Part shown: positions 15,751 through 25,119 of the stretch, one piece after another
How positions within the stretch are numbered: position 1 is the stretch's first letter
Layout of the letters: every line of letters starts with the position of its first letter
DNA from: JBMORO01 sp049322295
GTDB lineage: Bacteria > Patescibacteriota > Minisyncoccia > RBG-13-40-8-A
Length of the DNA stretch: 48,418 bases
Assembly: GCA_049322295.1 (NCBI GenBank)
Contig: JBMORO010000052.1
Location: 1-48,418, forward strand
Direction: 5' to 3'
The notes under the pieces: model-generated
The model's input: only the letters and a program-made list of their open reading frames with translations
What the model was told of the DNA's origin: nothing
The model's database searches: none
Translations under genes and position numbers: made by a program

Positions 15751-16670
15751 AATATTCTTTCCTCATCGGGATATTTTTGTTTGCGATAATTCTTTTAAAA
15801 ATCGACCTCGGGGGGATTTTACAAAATATAAAAGAAATCAATCCTCTTTTTTTGATTCTTGCGATGTTAGCTGCTTTCCCGATACTTCTAAACAAAGCTC
15901 TTTGCTGGAACTATATTAAAACCCAACAAGGAATAAAATACAGCTTGAAAGATTCGTTCTTGATGTACTGCGCCGGCCTGTACATCGGAGTCCTTACCCC
16001 GGGCAGGCTGGGCGAAGCAACCAAGGTCCTGTATTTAAAAAATGACGGACATTCTCTGGGTAAGGCATTGGTCGGGGTTGTACTGGACAGGATTACAGAT
16101 TTTGCTTTTTTCCTGTTCGTGCTTCTTATCGGTTCGCTGTTCTTAATTAGTGTTCTTCAAAAGCAGGTCCTGATTCTAATTGCCGGCATTTTGGTTCTGG
16201 TCTGCCTATTTATAGTATTTTTAAAAATCGGCTTAATTAAATGGGGAATAAATAAAGCATTCCGCGCGTTTATTCCCCGTAAATATCAAAAATCCTGGAA
16301 AATAAATTTCCAGGATTTCATCGCAGATTTGAAGATTTACAAGCTCAGGGCTTACGTGATAATGATGGTTATCACCGCTTTATCCTCGGGCTTTTATTAT
16401 TTGCAGATGTATATTTTGGCCAGAGGCATGAATATGGACATTCCATTTTTATATCTAGCCGTTTCGGTCACTATTGCCGGGCTTGTCACGCTTATTCCCG
16501 TGTCGATCTCTGGAATAGGCACCCGAGATGCTGCTTTAATCCTTTTGCTCTCCCCCCTGGGAATCCTCAAGGAGCAGGCGGTTGTTTTTTCGGCTCTGAT
16601 TCTGATAATGGCATTAATAGCAACTTTAATCGGACTAATCTGCTGGCTTATTAAACCCCTAAGGGCGTAG
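15747..16670 (+). CDS. YbhN/LPG_synthase_TM-family membrane protein (2 of 3)
   Basis: 307 residues, paralogue of the protein at 12049. Shared hallmarks: GVLTPGRLGEATKVLYLKND, VVLDRITDFAFFLFVL and LIPVSISGIGTRDAALILLL. About seven to eight membrane helices. The start codon overlaps the TGA of the aminotransferase gene (ATGA). Codon use is visibly richer in G and C (CTG, GGC, GCC) than in the flanking membrane-protein genes, which may reflect a different origin. Probable handling or flipping of a lipid-linked intermediate; no substrate can be assigned. Confidence 0.85.
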   Translation: MKYSFLIGIFLFAIILLKIDLGGILQNIKEINPLFLILAMLAAFPILLNKALCWNYIKTQQGIKYSLKDSFLMYCAGLYIGVLTPGRLGEATKVLYLKNDGHSLGKALVGVVLDRITDFAFFLFVLLIGSLFLISVLQKQVLILIAGILVLVCLFIVFLKIGLIKWGINKAFRAFIPRKYQKSWKINFQDFIADLKIYKLRAYVIMMVITALSSGFYYLQMYILARGMNMDIPFLYLAVSVTIAGLVTLIPVSISGIGTRDAALILLLSPLGILKEQAVVFSALILIMALIATLIGLICWLIKPLRA

Positions 16671-16686
16671 TTTGGGGCTATAAAAT

Positions 16687-17832
16687 ATGAAAAAGCCAAA
16701 CAAATATCTAATTTTTGCTTTAATTTTAGCTATAATAAATTTAATTGCTGTTTTTCTAATTTTTGGTGTCTTAATAGAAAAAGAAAGTAGGGCGCTTATC
16801 CGAGCTGCCCATTGGATGATGGGTAGGTTAGAAGATCCTCTGGTGAGTGTATGGATTTCGATCTTTAGACCGCTGGCGCCCTTGCTATCTTTACCATTTG
16901 AATTTCTGGGAGAAGGAATGGGTTTGTTAATTCAAAGTATCGTATTCTATTTGCTGGCCATCTATTTTATTTTCAAAATAACTGAAATAGTATATAAAGA
17001 CCAATTACAGGCCTTATTCGCTTCTATTTTTTATGCCTTTGCTATACCTGCTCTTAACTATTCTTTAGCTTTCAAGGCAACAAATTTCGGCTCCTGGTTT
17101 TTTTGTATTTTTTCAATCTACTTAACTTTGCTTTATTTTAAAAAACGGCACGAAAAATTATTAATTTTTAATGGGCTAATTTCTGGTCTAGGATTCCTAA
17201 TGAAAGAAAATGGAGGATTGGGTATTTTATTCTTCATAGCAATGGTTTTACTTTCTAAAGAGTTTGGCTTGAAAGAAAAAGTTCTAAAAATAATTAAATT
17301 CAGTGCATTTTTTATAACACCCATTATTTTGTGGGAAATAACTGTCCTTGTCCTTACTCCATTTTCTCATTTAGATGTTTTCTCTCATGTATGGAGAACT
17401 TATATTATAGAAGAAGGACCAATAAAAACCCTTAGTGCCTTGACCCATCTTTTAGCTTTGTTTGCTACTTTCGGACTGCTCGGTTGGTTAGTGGTACTCT
17501 GGGGGGCTTTAAAAGAATGGCAGAATAAAAATAAGGAAAGAATGAAAATATTATTGGCTTTGGTTCCTTTTTCTTCAGTTAGTCTAATTTGGCCTTTTCC
17601 AGATACACGGCATGCCTTTATTGTTGGAACATTGGGCGCTCTTTTAGCAAGCTACGGCCTAATTAATTTAAAAAATATATTCAAAAACAAAAAAATTGGT
17701 CTTCTTTTGATAATAGTTATTCTCTCTCTATATATTGTCTTTAACTATCTATCCTATTACTTCGACGATACCCTACCTTTCATTGATTTCGAAAACATTC
17801 TTAATTTTCTAAAGGTACAGGAATTCTATTAA
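16687..17832 (+). CDS. GT-C-like polytopic membrane protein
   Basis: 381 residues and about nine to ten hydrophobic segments. The segment AFASIFYAFAIPALNYSLAF with the following ISGLGFLMKENGG (a charged residue pair at the end of a helix) resembles the middle of PMT/ArnT-like GT-C transferases, which use polyprenyl-phosphate sugars on the outer face of the membrane. The usual N-terminal external-loop acidic motif is not obvious: the first loop has only RAAHWMMGRLEDPL. A transferase role is therefore tentative. Sits 16 nt after the YbhN-like gene in the same operon. Confidence 0.55.
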   Translation: MKKPNKYLIFALILAIINLIAVFLIFGVLIEKESRALIRAAHWMMGRLEDPLVSVWISIFRPLAPLLSLPFEFLGEGMGLLIQSIVFYLLAIYFIFKITEIVYKDQLQALFASIFYAFAIPALNYSLAFKATNFGSWFFCIFSIYLTLLYFKKRHEKLLIFNGLISGLGFLMKENGGLGILFFIAMVLLSKEFGLKEKVLKIIKFSAFFITPIILWEITVLVLTPFSHLDVFSHVWRTYIIEEGPIKTLSALTHLLALFATFGLLGWLVVLWGALKEWQNKNKERMKILLALVPFSSVSLIWPFPDTRHAFIVGTLGALLASYGLINLKNIFKNKKIGLLLIIVILSLYIVFNYLSYYFDDTLPFIDFENILNFLKVQEFY

Positions 17833-17850
17833 TAATTTAACAAAATAAAA

Positions 17851-18780
17851 ATGATATCAGATTTTATCCAAAAAATTATTTGTTGTCCGAATTGTCAAAA
17901 AGAACTCTCGGTTAATAAAAAATCTCTAAATTGCTTAAATTGTCAAAGACAGTATCCTCTTATAAACAATATTCCTGTCTTTGAAAATATGGATTTTAAA
18001 AAATGTAAACTTCCTAAGAATTTACCAGCTGAAAATCCTCTTCAATATGCCCCCCACTTTTGGTTATGGAAAAAATATCTTCTTAAATACTTAAATCCCC
18101 AAGCCGAAGATGCTATTTTAGATATTGGTTGCGGCTTGGGGCATTGTTTGGATTTCCTAAGCAAATTTTCTAAAAATTTAGTTGGTTTAGATAACGACTT
18201 ACCCTCTATTCTCTATGCTCAAAAAACAACAAGGGCTAATTATGTTCTGGGTGGGGCGGAAAAAATGCCTTTTAAAGACAATTCTTTTAATAAATTAATA
18301 AGTCTTGTTGTTTTAGAACATCTTCAAGATGACCGGTCTGCTATTAAAGAAATGTGGCGAGTGGGAAAAAATAAAGCCGAGGTCCTAATAATGACACCTA
18401 GCTTAGAAGGACCAAGGATATATTCAAAAACAAGGATGTCGCTGCATCAAAATGGAAGCGCAAAACATTTCCGAGACGGTTATTATCTGAAAGATATTAA
18501 AAGGCTTCTAAATGAAGCTGGAATTAAAATTATAGCGGTTCGCTATACAATGTTTCTTTTTGTTGAACTTTTTACGGAGTTGACCAGAGTTTTTTATTCA
18601 AAAAAACAGAAAGTCTATCAACACCAAACTGATTTATTCAAGGTTACCTCTGGCAAACTTTTTTCTCTGTTTAAAATAATCGCCCCAATTTTGGGAAAGT
18701 TAGCTTTGTTAGAGGATTTTCTATTCTCTCACTCTAAAAAAGGGCATACTTTAGTTGTTAAGGGCAAGATAGAAAAATAA
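17851..18780 (+). CDS. Class I SAM methyltransferase with N-terminal zinc ribbon
   Basis: 309 residues. The N-terminus holds a Trm112-like ribbon with two CxxC pairs (C12/C15 and C28/C31, followed by YPLINNIPVF). A Rossmann methyltransferase follows, with motif I ILDIGCGLGHCLDFL (about 90-104), an acidic loop VGLDNDLPSILYA, and KLISLVVLEHLQDDRSAIKEMWRVG as motif IV-VI. This architecture is common among glycan-locus methyltransferases. Target unknown. Last gene of the + operon that starts at 14488; it meets the convergent gene at 18800 after 19 nt. Confidence 0.84.
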   Translation: MISDFIQKIICCPNCQKELSVNKKSLNCLNCQRQYPLINNIPVFENMDFKKCKLPKNLPAENPLQYAPHFWLWKKYLLKYLNPQAEDAILDIGCGLGHCLDFLSKFSKNLVGLDNDLPSILYAQKTTRANYVLGGAEKMPFKDNSFNKLISLVVLEHLQDDRSAIKEMWRVGKNKAEVLIMTPSLEGPRIYSKTRMSLHQNGSAKHFRDGYYLKDIKRLLNEAGIKIIAVRYTMFLFVELFTELTRVFYSKKQKVYQHQTDLFKVTSGKLFSLFKIIAPILGKLALLEDFLFSHSKKGHTLVVKGKIEK

Positions 18781-18799
18781 TGCCCTAACCATATCCTCT

Positions 18800-20518
18800 T
18801 TATCTTATCAGATTCATAAAAAAGCTTTTGCTCTCTGAAACTTGCTCTAACTCAATTTTTATTGAACTCGAAGCAATATTAATTACCGGTGTCTGTTTTA
18901 TAATTTCTTTAGATAACTGGTCTGGATATCCTAAAATATATCTTACCTTAAAAGCTTCAAAAGCATTTTTTATTTCCCCTTCCTTTAATAATCTTTCCAG
19001 CGTCGGAGCTCGAAAAATTACAAATGATTTATCGGTCAAATAATTTAAGGTATTAATCTGATTTGAAAAATCAGACGGTATAGCAATTACATCCGCGTCG
19101 CTAATTTCAAGTTCTTTAATCTCTCGAGCATAAACCATGCTTCTGGGCACAAAATCTTTATCATATTCTTTGCCCAATACTACATGATTTACTAAAATCA
19201 AATGATAAAGAACCAGAGCAGTTATTAATACCCCGAACAACGTTAAAATTTTCCCTTCTAATTTAAAATGTTCTTTTATAATATAAATTAAATAGAATAA
19301 ACCCAGAGCAGTTAACAATGATAGGAGCCAAATAAAATCCATTAGGTGATTACGACTAGCCAGAATAATAAAAGCAAATACAAGAAAAGAAATAGCCAAC
19401 CAATAAAGAGCTAATTTGTATAAAAATTTATATTTATTTCTTAAATAAACCATCCCCAAAATCAACAACATAGCAATAAAGGGTCCGCCAATGTCCTCTA
19501 AGGAAAAAAATCTAAAAAAATGTTGGGACAGAATATAGATACCAACTCTAAACCGATCGATAATGCCTGGTTTATCAAAACCAAAATTAGTTAAAACCTT
19601 TTTTGTCTCTAAATTTTCTGACCAACCCAAATCTTCTTCCCTAAATTTTTCTAAAAATTCTTCTTTCTCAAAATAGTAAGTATAAGGGTCTGGAAAAACG
19701 TGCAAATAGACCGAAAAAATTGATTCTTCTTTGGCTTGACTATTGGATAAAGATATGTATCTATTCTGACCGCTTATCACTGATGGCAACCAAAAAATTA
19801 TAATCAATATAATAAAGGGAATAAAAACGTACATCAGTTGCTGTTTAAGTTTTCTAACTAACAAAAAGATAAAAAAAGCTAAAGCGAATATAAAACTAAC
19901 CTCTTTAGATAAACCCGACAAAGCTAAAAAGATTCCAGAGATAATAAAAAAAAGATTATTAAATTTATTTTTAGATTGTTCGGTTCTCTTAACTCCTAAA
20001 AAGTAGAAGACAAAAAACAGAGCCCAAAAAATTAAACAAAATTCATAACTTCCTAAATAGCGGGGTAAACCCCAACCAACGGGCGAAAAAATATATATTA
20101 AAGAGAAGACAATCGCTATCTTAAAATTAAATAAATATAAAGTTAAAATTGTAAAAAGAACCAAAATTAAGGCATATAAAATAACTGAAAATAAGATTAA
20201 ATTATTATAATCTGGAAGGCCAATAATTTTAAAAATTTGAGCATAAAAAAACGAACCAAGATATTCGGACATTACCAAGGGATGACCCTCTTTTCTAATT
20301 AAACTCGGGGCAAGAGTTATATTTAAATTATTTTCGTTAGCTAAAACGCCCGTCTTGGCATAATTTTTAGCTAAAATCATTTCTTTGGAAATAGTCTGAG
20401 TTGGATAACCCTTAAAAATAATCGGAGAATACCAAACAATGATAGCGAGAAAAAATATTGCTAAAAGAGAAATTGCAATTAAAATTTTTTTCTTTAGATG
20501 AGAAATAATTTTAACCAT
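18800..20518 (-). CDS. Polytopic membrane protein, GT-C/GT39-like
   Basis: About 572 residues and around a dozen helices, ending in a soluble tail. The first external loop has YPTQTISKEMILAKNYAKTG and KEGHPLVMSEYLGSF, and the tail contains VRYILGYPDQLSKEIIK. These features resemble GT39-type transferases with a C-terminal periplasmic domain, but no catalytic Asp pair can be assigned with confidence. The frame continues upstream to a TTG at 20560. I choose the ATG at 20516-20518, which precedes KIISHLKKKILIAISL, a normal positive-then-hydrophobic start. This start lies in a CCATGG palindrome shared with the divergent flippase gene. Confidence 0.6.
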   Translation of the reverse strand: MVKIISHLKKKILIAISLLAIFFLAIIVWYSPIIFKGYPTQTISKEMILAKNYAKTGVLANENNLNITLAPSLIRKEGHPLVMSEYLGSFFYAQIFKIIGLPDYNNLILFSVILYALILVLFTILTLYLFNFKIAIVFSLIYIFSPVGWGLPRYLGSYEFCLIFWALFFVFYFLGVKRTEQSKNKFNNLFFIISGIFLALSGLSKEVSFIFALAFFIFLLVRKLKQQLMYVFIPFIILIIIFWLPSVISGQNRYISLSNSQAKEESIFSVYLHVFPDPYTYYFEKEEFLEKFREEDLGWSENLETKKVLTNFGFDKPGIIDRFRVGIYILSQHFFRFFSLEDIGGPFIAMLLILGMVYLRNKYKFLYKLALYWLAISFLVFAFIILASRNHLMDFIWLLSLLTALGLFYLIYIIKEHFKLEGKILTLFGVLITALVLYHLILVNHVVLGKEYDKDFVPRSMVYAREIKELEISDADVIAIPSDFSNQINTLNYLTDKSFVIFRAPTLERLLKEGEIKNAFEAFKVRYILGYPDQLSKEIIKQTPVINIASSSIKIELEQVSESKSFFMNLIR

Positions 20519-21767
20519 GGAGCAAAAATTAAAATCAATAATTTCTAAAATCCTTATCAAATCTCAGAAATTCACTGGGACTGATATTGTCTACATTGCT
20601 ACCCAGGGTTCTTATCTTACTATCGGTAATATTATTAGCTTTGCCGCCTCATTTTTATTGGCAATGGTTTTTGCCCGACTTTTGCCAAAAGAAACCTACG
20701 GAGAATATCGCTATATTCTTTCAATAATGACAATGATTGGAATCTTTGCTTTGCCGGGAATGGACGATGCTCTTCTCCAGGCTGTAGCTAAAAGATTTGA
20801 GGGCTGCTTTAAAAAAGCTTTTAAAGAAAAAATTAGATGGGGGATTTTAGGAAGCTTAACCTGTCTAATTATCGCTGGTTATTTCTTTTTTAAAAATAAT
20901 CTTGATTTAACAGTTTCTTTTGTAATTGCTGGTGTTTTCTTCCCTCTAATGGAGGCGACGGGAATCTATCTTTCTTATCTGGGCGGCAAAAAACTTTTTG
21001 GAATTCAGACTAAATATACGGTTCTAACCCAAATAATATCCGCTTTTGCTATTATTATAACATTAATTTTCACAAAAAACCTTATTGGGCTTGTTTTAAT
21101 ATATTTTTTCTCTAATACTTTCTTAAGAAGTATTTTTCTTTTATATAATTTAAAAAGACTTCCGCCCAACAAAAAAGAAAAAGAAAAATTCATCAATTTT
21201 GGCAAACACTTAAGTTTTTTAAGGATAGTCCATACAATTGCCGCCCAGATAGATCGATTACTGCTTTTTCATTTTTTGGGAGCTGTCCAGGTGGCTATCT
21301 ACAGCTTTGCCACTCTGCCTGTTTCCGAGGCAAATATATTTCTAAAAAATATCCGTCTTTTGGCCTTGCCAAAGCTTGCTACCAGATCTATGGAAGAAAT
21401 TAAAAAAAACCTCCTAAAAAAAGTTGCGAAAGCCACTATTTTAATTGCTCCCCTGGTTCTGCTTTATATTATTATTGCGCCTTATTTTTATAAAATATTT
21501 TTCCCCCAATATACGGAATCAGTTTTCTTTTCACAACTGCTCTTTTTAACAATACTTACTTTTCCAGCTTCCCTTATTGCCCTCTCTTTTCAAGCTCAAA
21601 TGGCAAAGAAAGAGCTTTATCAATTTAGTATAATTTCTCCTCTTATATCTATAATTCTTCTCGTTATTTTAACTCCTATTTATGGAATAATTGGCGCTAT
21701 AATAGCTCAATTAATTGCTCATCTCTTTACCGTATGCTTTTCCATGTTCTTATTTAGAAAAATTTAA
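20517..21767 (+). CDS. Wzx-type polysaccharide flippase (PST/MOP superfamily)
   Basis: 416 residues with about twelve membrane helices. The N-terminal signature is YIATQGSYLTIGNIISFAAS followed by VFARLLPKETYGEYRYILSI, the typical first two helices of polysaccharide-transport flippases. SEANIFLKNIRLLALPKLA follows the central loop. It should flip the undecaprenyl-linked glycan unit to the outer face of the membrane. It is a single-gene unit: its ATG overlaps the start codon of the divergent gene at 18800-20518, and its 3' end overlaps the convergent radical SAM gene by 14 nt. Confidence 0.88.
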   Translation: MEQKLKSIISKILIKSQKFTGTDIVYIATQGSYLTIGNIISFAASFLLAMVFARLLPKETYGEYRYILSIMTMIGIFALPGMDDALLQAVAKRFEGCFKKAFKEKIRWGILGSLTCLIIAGYFFFKNNLDLTVSFVIAGVFFPLMEATGIYLSYLGGKKLFGIQTKYTVLTQIISAFAIIITLIFTKNLIGLVLIYFFSNTFLRSIFLLYNLKRLPPNKKEKEKFINFGKHLSFLRIVHTIAAQIDRLLLFHFLGAVQVAIYSFATLPVSEANIFLKNIRLLALPKLATRSMEEIKKNLLKKVAKATILIAPLVLLYIIIAPYFYKIFFPQYTESVFFSQLLFLTILTFPASLIALSFQAQMAKKELYQFSIISPLISIILLVILTPIYGIIGAIIAQLIAHLFTVCFSMFLFRKI

Positions 21768-23211
21768 TCTTTAAAATAAAATTAATAATATATTTTTCCG
21801 GCAACCAAGGAAAATAATGATTTTTCCATCTCCAATCCACCAATTTACCAAAAATTTTGGCTAACTGAAAGAAAATTCCTTTCCCTTTAGTCCCACCCAT
21901 TTGTAAATAATCAATCAAAAAAGCAACGTTTCTAATAATTCTTTTTTGTTTCTTGCTAATCCAGGGCGTTTTAAAAGTTTCAAAGCTAAAATCAGCCCAT
22001 TGTTCAAGAGATTTTGGGGGGATGAAGCCATGCTTTAAGCTCTCGGTATAAAGCTCGGTGCCTGGAAAGGGAGTGGTAATTCGCCAGGCGGGAATTCTGA
22101 TTTGGGGATTTATTTGCTTCATCTTATAAATCAAATCAGTAGTCTCATATAAATCATCAATTGTTTCGGTGGGAAAACCGGCCATAAAATAATATTTTGA
22201 ATTTATGCCGGCTTTTTTTAATTTTCTAATTGTTTCAAAAACCTGTTCAATGGTAATATCTTTACGCATTAAATCTAAAATCTTTTCAGACCCTGACTCT
22301 ACTCCAAAAGCCAAAGTCTTAAACCCTGCTCGATAAAGAAGTTTTAAATAATTATCATCCATATTATTGGCCACATAGTTAACTCGACAATTTGTAAAAA
22401 TCTCTATATTAAGGCCTTCCTTCAAAATCAATTCGCAGATCTTCCCTACCCTCTTAATATCGACAAAAAACTCATCATCTTCTATATTAAAGGAAGTAAC
22501 CCGATAATCCTCAATTAGCTTCTTCATATCTTCAACAACTCTTTCAGCTGATTTTCCTCGCCACCTTCGTTTATTAAACTCCTTATTATAACAAAAACCG
22601 CAACGATGAGGACACCCCCGACTGGTATAAAGAGCAATATCGCGAGCTGGTTTACCTGTAGCAAAAGATTTCTTTTCAATATAGTTTTCAATATTTATTA
22701 GATGATAAGGAATCTCCGGTAATTTATCCAAATCAATAAAGTCTCTCGGCGGATTAATAAAAATTTTATTATTTTTTTTGTAACCAAGTCCTTTAATGTT
22801 CTCTGAAGAACCTTTGGAGCTGAGAGCTCTCACTAATTCTAAAAAAGTTTCCTCCCCTTCACCAATAACCACAAAATCAATGTATTTATTCTCCATGGTC
22901 TGATGAGGCATTAAGCTTGAATGAACACCTCCCCAAATAACCGGGATGTCACTGTTTTCTTTTACTAGCTTAGACACTTTTATGCCGTTTAAAATTTGCT
23001 TACCTGTAAGGGCCGAGATACCCACGGCCAGCGGTTTCTCCTTAATTTCTTCTAATAAATTCTTTTTCCAATCTTTATCAACTCGCTGGTCAATAATCTT
23101 TACTTGATAGCCATTCTGAACCAATGGCGCAGCCACCGATAAAACACTCATCGGCAATAATCTAACATCAGTAGTTTCGTAAGATGGAAAAAAAAGAATA
23201 ATGTCAGTCAT
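21754..23211 (-). CDS. Cobalamin-binding radical SAM enzyme (5 of 7)
   Basis: 485 residues. The B12-binding domain shows VIWGGVHSSLMPHQTM and VVIGEGEETFLELV. The radical SAM motif is CPHRCGFC (C200, C204, C207), followed by FNIEDDEFFVDIKRV and FGVESGSEKI. The C-terminus contains the positively charged tail QLAKIFGKLVDWRWKNHYFP. Last gene of the long minus-strand operon. Its start overlaps the stop of the upstream glycosyltransferase by 4 nt, so the two are translationally coupled. Confidence 0.9.
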   Translation of the reverse strand: MTDIILFFPSYETTDVRLLPMSVLSVAAPLVQNGYQVKIIDQRVDKDWKKNLLEEIKEKPLAVGISALTGKQILNGIKVSKLVKENSDIPVIWGGVHSSLMPHQTMENKYIDFVVIGEGEETFLELVRALSSKGSSENIKGLGYKKNNKIFINPPRDFIDLDKLPEIPYHLINIENYIEKKSFATGKPARDIALYTSRGCPHRCGFCYNKEFNKRRWRGKSAERVVEDMKKLIEDYRVTSFNIEDDEFFVDIKRVGKICELILKEGLNIEIFTNCRVNYVANNMDDNYLKLLYRAGFKTLAFGVESGSEKILDLMRKDITIEQVFETIRKLKKAGINSKYYFMAGFPTETIDDLYETTDLIYKMKQINPQIRIPAWRITTPFPGTELYTESLKHGFIPPKSLEQWADFSFETFKTPWISKKQKRIIRNVAFLIDYLQMGGTKGKGIFFQLAKIFGKLVDWRWKNHYFPWLPEKYIINFILKIKFF

Positions 23212-24452
23212 AAATATTTCTTATACCATCTTAATGTTTCATCGACTTGCCTGTTGAGTGAAAATTTTTCTTTAACGCGCTCGTACCCTGCTTCTCCAAA
23301 TCTTCTTGCCTTTCCTGGATTTTTTAATAAATCTATGATTTTTTCAGCCATTAATTTAATATTATTCGGATTGACTATATAACCAGTTTGGGTATTTGTC
23401 CCGCCATAGGCGGGATCTAATACAATCTCTGGCGTACCCCCAAAACAAGTGCCGACCACCGGCCTTTTAGACGCCCCCGCCTCAATATTAAATAAATTGA
23501 AGGGATCTAAATAGATTGAGGGGGTTACACAAACATCGCAAGCAAAAAAAGCGCATTTCATTACTTCGCGATCAAGCCATCCAGTAAATTTAATGTTATT
23601 AGTTATCTCAAGCTCCTGAGCTAATTCAAGTAGTTTTTGGGCATACCAATCTTCTTTACCCGCCACCAATAAAACAGCATCTTTTATTGTCTTTGTTACC
23701 CAAACCATTGCCCTTAAAATAACTTCGCCTCCTTTTGCGTTACTAAGTCGACCACCGAATAAAATTATTTTTTTATTTTGGAGATTGTATCTTTCTTTAA
23801 ATTCTTTAACCTTTCTAGGCTCCATTTTCCAATTATCAATATCAATTCCATTATAAGCTGTCTCTACATTTTTAAGGCCATTAATTTCTAAAAGTTTTTT
23901 AAGGGAATTACTGACGGCGAATACCTTATCCACATATTTCAAATAACACCTGATAATTACATTACGAAAGGGATTATATCTTTTTCTGGCTTCTTTAATC
24001 TGATCCCAAATACTAATTTTATAAAAACAATTTCCATCTCTAGGCATTAGTTTCCCATAATGAATTAACATTACATCATGAGCGGTTAGAAAAATAGCTT
24101 TAGCATATTTTCTGGCTATTTTCAGACAATGATAAGAAAGATAATGATGAATATTATGAGCATGAACTATATCGGGTTTTGTTTCCTTAATAATTTCTTT
24201 AACTTTTGAAACTGTCTGAGGATTATATAAGCTTAACCAGGCCTGCCAACGAGGGTGATAATTAGAATAAATTCTAAAAACTTTCAAGCCGCCTAAATTA
24301 GACTTACCTTCACCTAATTTACTTTGAGCAGTGGTAATAATAAAAATATTATGACCCTTACCTTTCAGTCCTTTTGCCAAATTATAAGCCACAACTCCAG
24401 AACCCCCCTCACTAAAAGGTAGAAACTCTCCAGATAAAAATAAAATATTCAT
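23208..24452 (-). CDS. GT4 family glycosyltransferase (1 of 7)
   Basis: About 414 residues with a GT-B fold. The N-terminal glycine-rich loop is FLPFSEGGSGVVAYNLAKGL. The C-terminal nucleotide-sugar site includes ILFGGRLSNAKGGEVILRAM and the E-x7-E-like NIEAGASKRPVVGTCFGGTPE. The open frame begins at a GTG (24488) inside the upstream gene; the ATG at 24450-24452 (MNILFLSGEFLP) is the normal start for this family. A 17-bp palindrome (23399-23415) is read as part of the peptide DPAYGGTN inside the acceptor loop region, a repeat-derived insert. Donor and acceptor sugars cannot be assigned. Confidence 0.88.
   Translation of the reverse strand: MNILFLSGEFLPFSEGGSGVVAYNLAKGLKGKGHNIFIITTAQSKLGEGKSNLGGLKVFRIYSNYHPRWQAWLSLYNPQTVSKVKEIIKETKPDIVHAHNIHHYLSYHCLKIARKYAKAIFLTAHDVMLIHYGKLMPRDGNCFYKISIWDQIKEARKRYNPFRNVIIRCYLKYVDKVFAVSNSLKKLLEINGLKNVETAYNGIDIDNWKMEPRKVKEFKERYNLQNKKIILFGGRLSNAKGGEVILRAMVWVTKTIKDAVLLVAGKEDWYAQKLLELAQELEITNNIKFTGWLDREVMKCAFFACDVCVTPSIYLDPFNLFNIEAGASKRPVVGTCFGGTPEIVLDPAYGGTNTQTGYIVNPNNIKLMAEKIIDLLKNPGKARRFGEAGYERVKEKFSLNRQVDETLRWYKKYL
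23399..23415. repeat. TCCCGCC-ATA-GGCGGGA palindrome in a glycosyltransferase gene
   Basis: Perfect 7-bp arms around three bases, read in frame as DPAYGG. A second copy of the same arms (spacer TCT) is at 48343-48359. Confidence 0.75.
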
Positions 24453-24463
24453 ATTATCAAAAT

Positions 24464-25108
24464 TTATTTTTGTAAAATCAAGCACCACCCCAGCGTATGT
24501 TTTTGATTTGCTTTACTATCGTCTATTTTATCTAAGTAGTTCATAAGTTTACTATATAATTTGAAAACTGGATTTAATAATCTAGACCATTTCTTTTGAT
24601 AAAGATTTAATCTGTCTACCAGGTAACGCATTTTCTGCTGGGCGATTGTAGTAAAAAATCCGCCTCGCTGTTCGCATTTTATTACCTTAAAACCCTGAAC
24701 CGTAAAAATCTTTTTTAACCCAAAATTAGTATACCTAAAAAAATCTTTTGGTTCCTCATGTAATTCACAAGTTTGGGGAGTGGTAATAAGACAATATCCT
24801 CCCCTTTTCAATACTCGATAAATTTCGCCAGCAGCTTTATAAGGGTCTTCTAAGTGTTCAAAAACCTCTGTACATACCACCGAATCAAAACTTTCATTCT
24901 TAAATGGAATATTCTCGGCTCTCCCCACAATGTCGACATTATTCCCTTTCTCTACGTCCATTTTTATATATTCGGAACAATTAAATAACCCTTCGTACCG
25001 GCTAAAACTACCTGCTCCTACATCTAATACCTTTCCCTTTATATAATGGCTATATTTTTTAACTTGTTCTTCTAATAAAACTCTTACTGGCTGATAAATT
25101 ACTGGCAT
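24464..25108 (-). CDS. Class I SAM-dependent methyltransferase
   Basis: 214 residues. Motif I is GKVLDVGAGSFSRYEGLF, with IKMDVEKGNNVDIVGRAENIPF as the acidic loop region and DSVVCTEVFEHLEDPYKAAGEIYRVLKRGGYCLITTPQT as the usual central strand and helix. The PQTCELHEEPKDFFRYTNFGL segment is common in methyltransferases of capsule and O-antigen clusters. Probably methylates a sugar or a carrier-linked intermediate. It follows the GT-C-like gene by 11 nt. Confidence 0.86.
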   Translation of the reverse strand: MPVIYQPVRVLLEEQVKKYSHYIKGKVLDVGAGSFSRYEGLFNCSEYIKMDVEKGNNVDIVGRAENIPFKNESFDSVVCTEVFEHLEDPYKAAGEIYRVLKRGGYCLITTPQTCELHEEPKDFFRYTNFGLKKIFTVQGFKVIKCEQRGGFFTTIAQQKMRYLVDRLNLYQKKWSRLLNPVFKLYSKLMNYLDKIDDSKANQKHTLGWCLILQK

Positions 25109-25119
25109 ATTTTATCTCT

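Noticed and set aside
15257..15919. Several short ORFs around the aminotransferase end
   Set aside because: All overlap the aminotransferase or the YbhN-like gene in other frames and have no recognisable content.
14488..16670. Alternative genetic code with TGA as glycine
   Set aside because: TGA is a natural stop in an ATGA overlap (15747-15750), and at 43691-43693, so the normal bacterial code applies.
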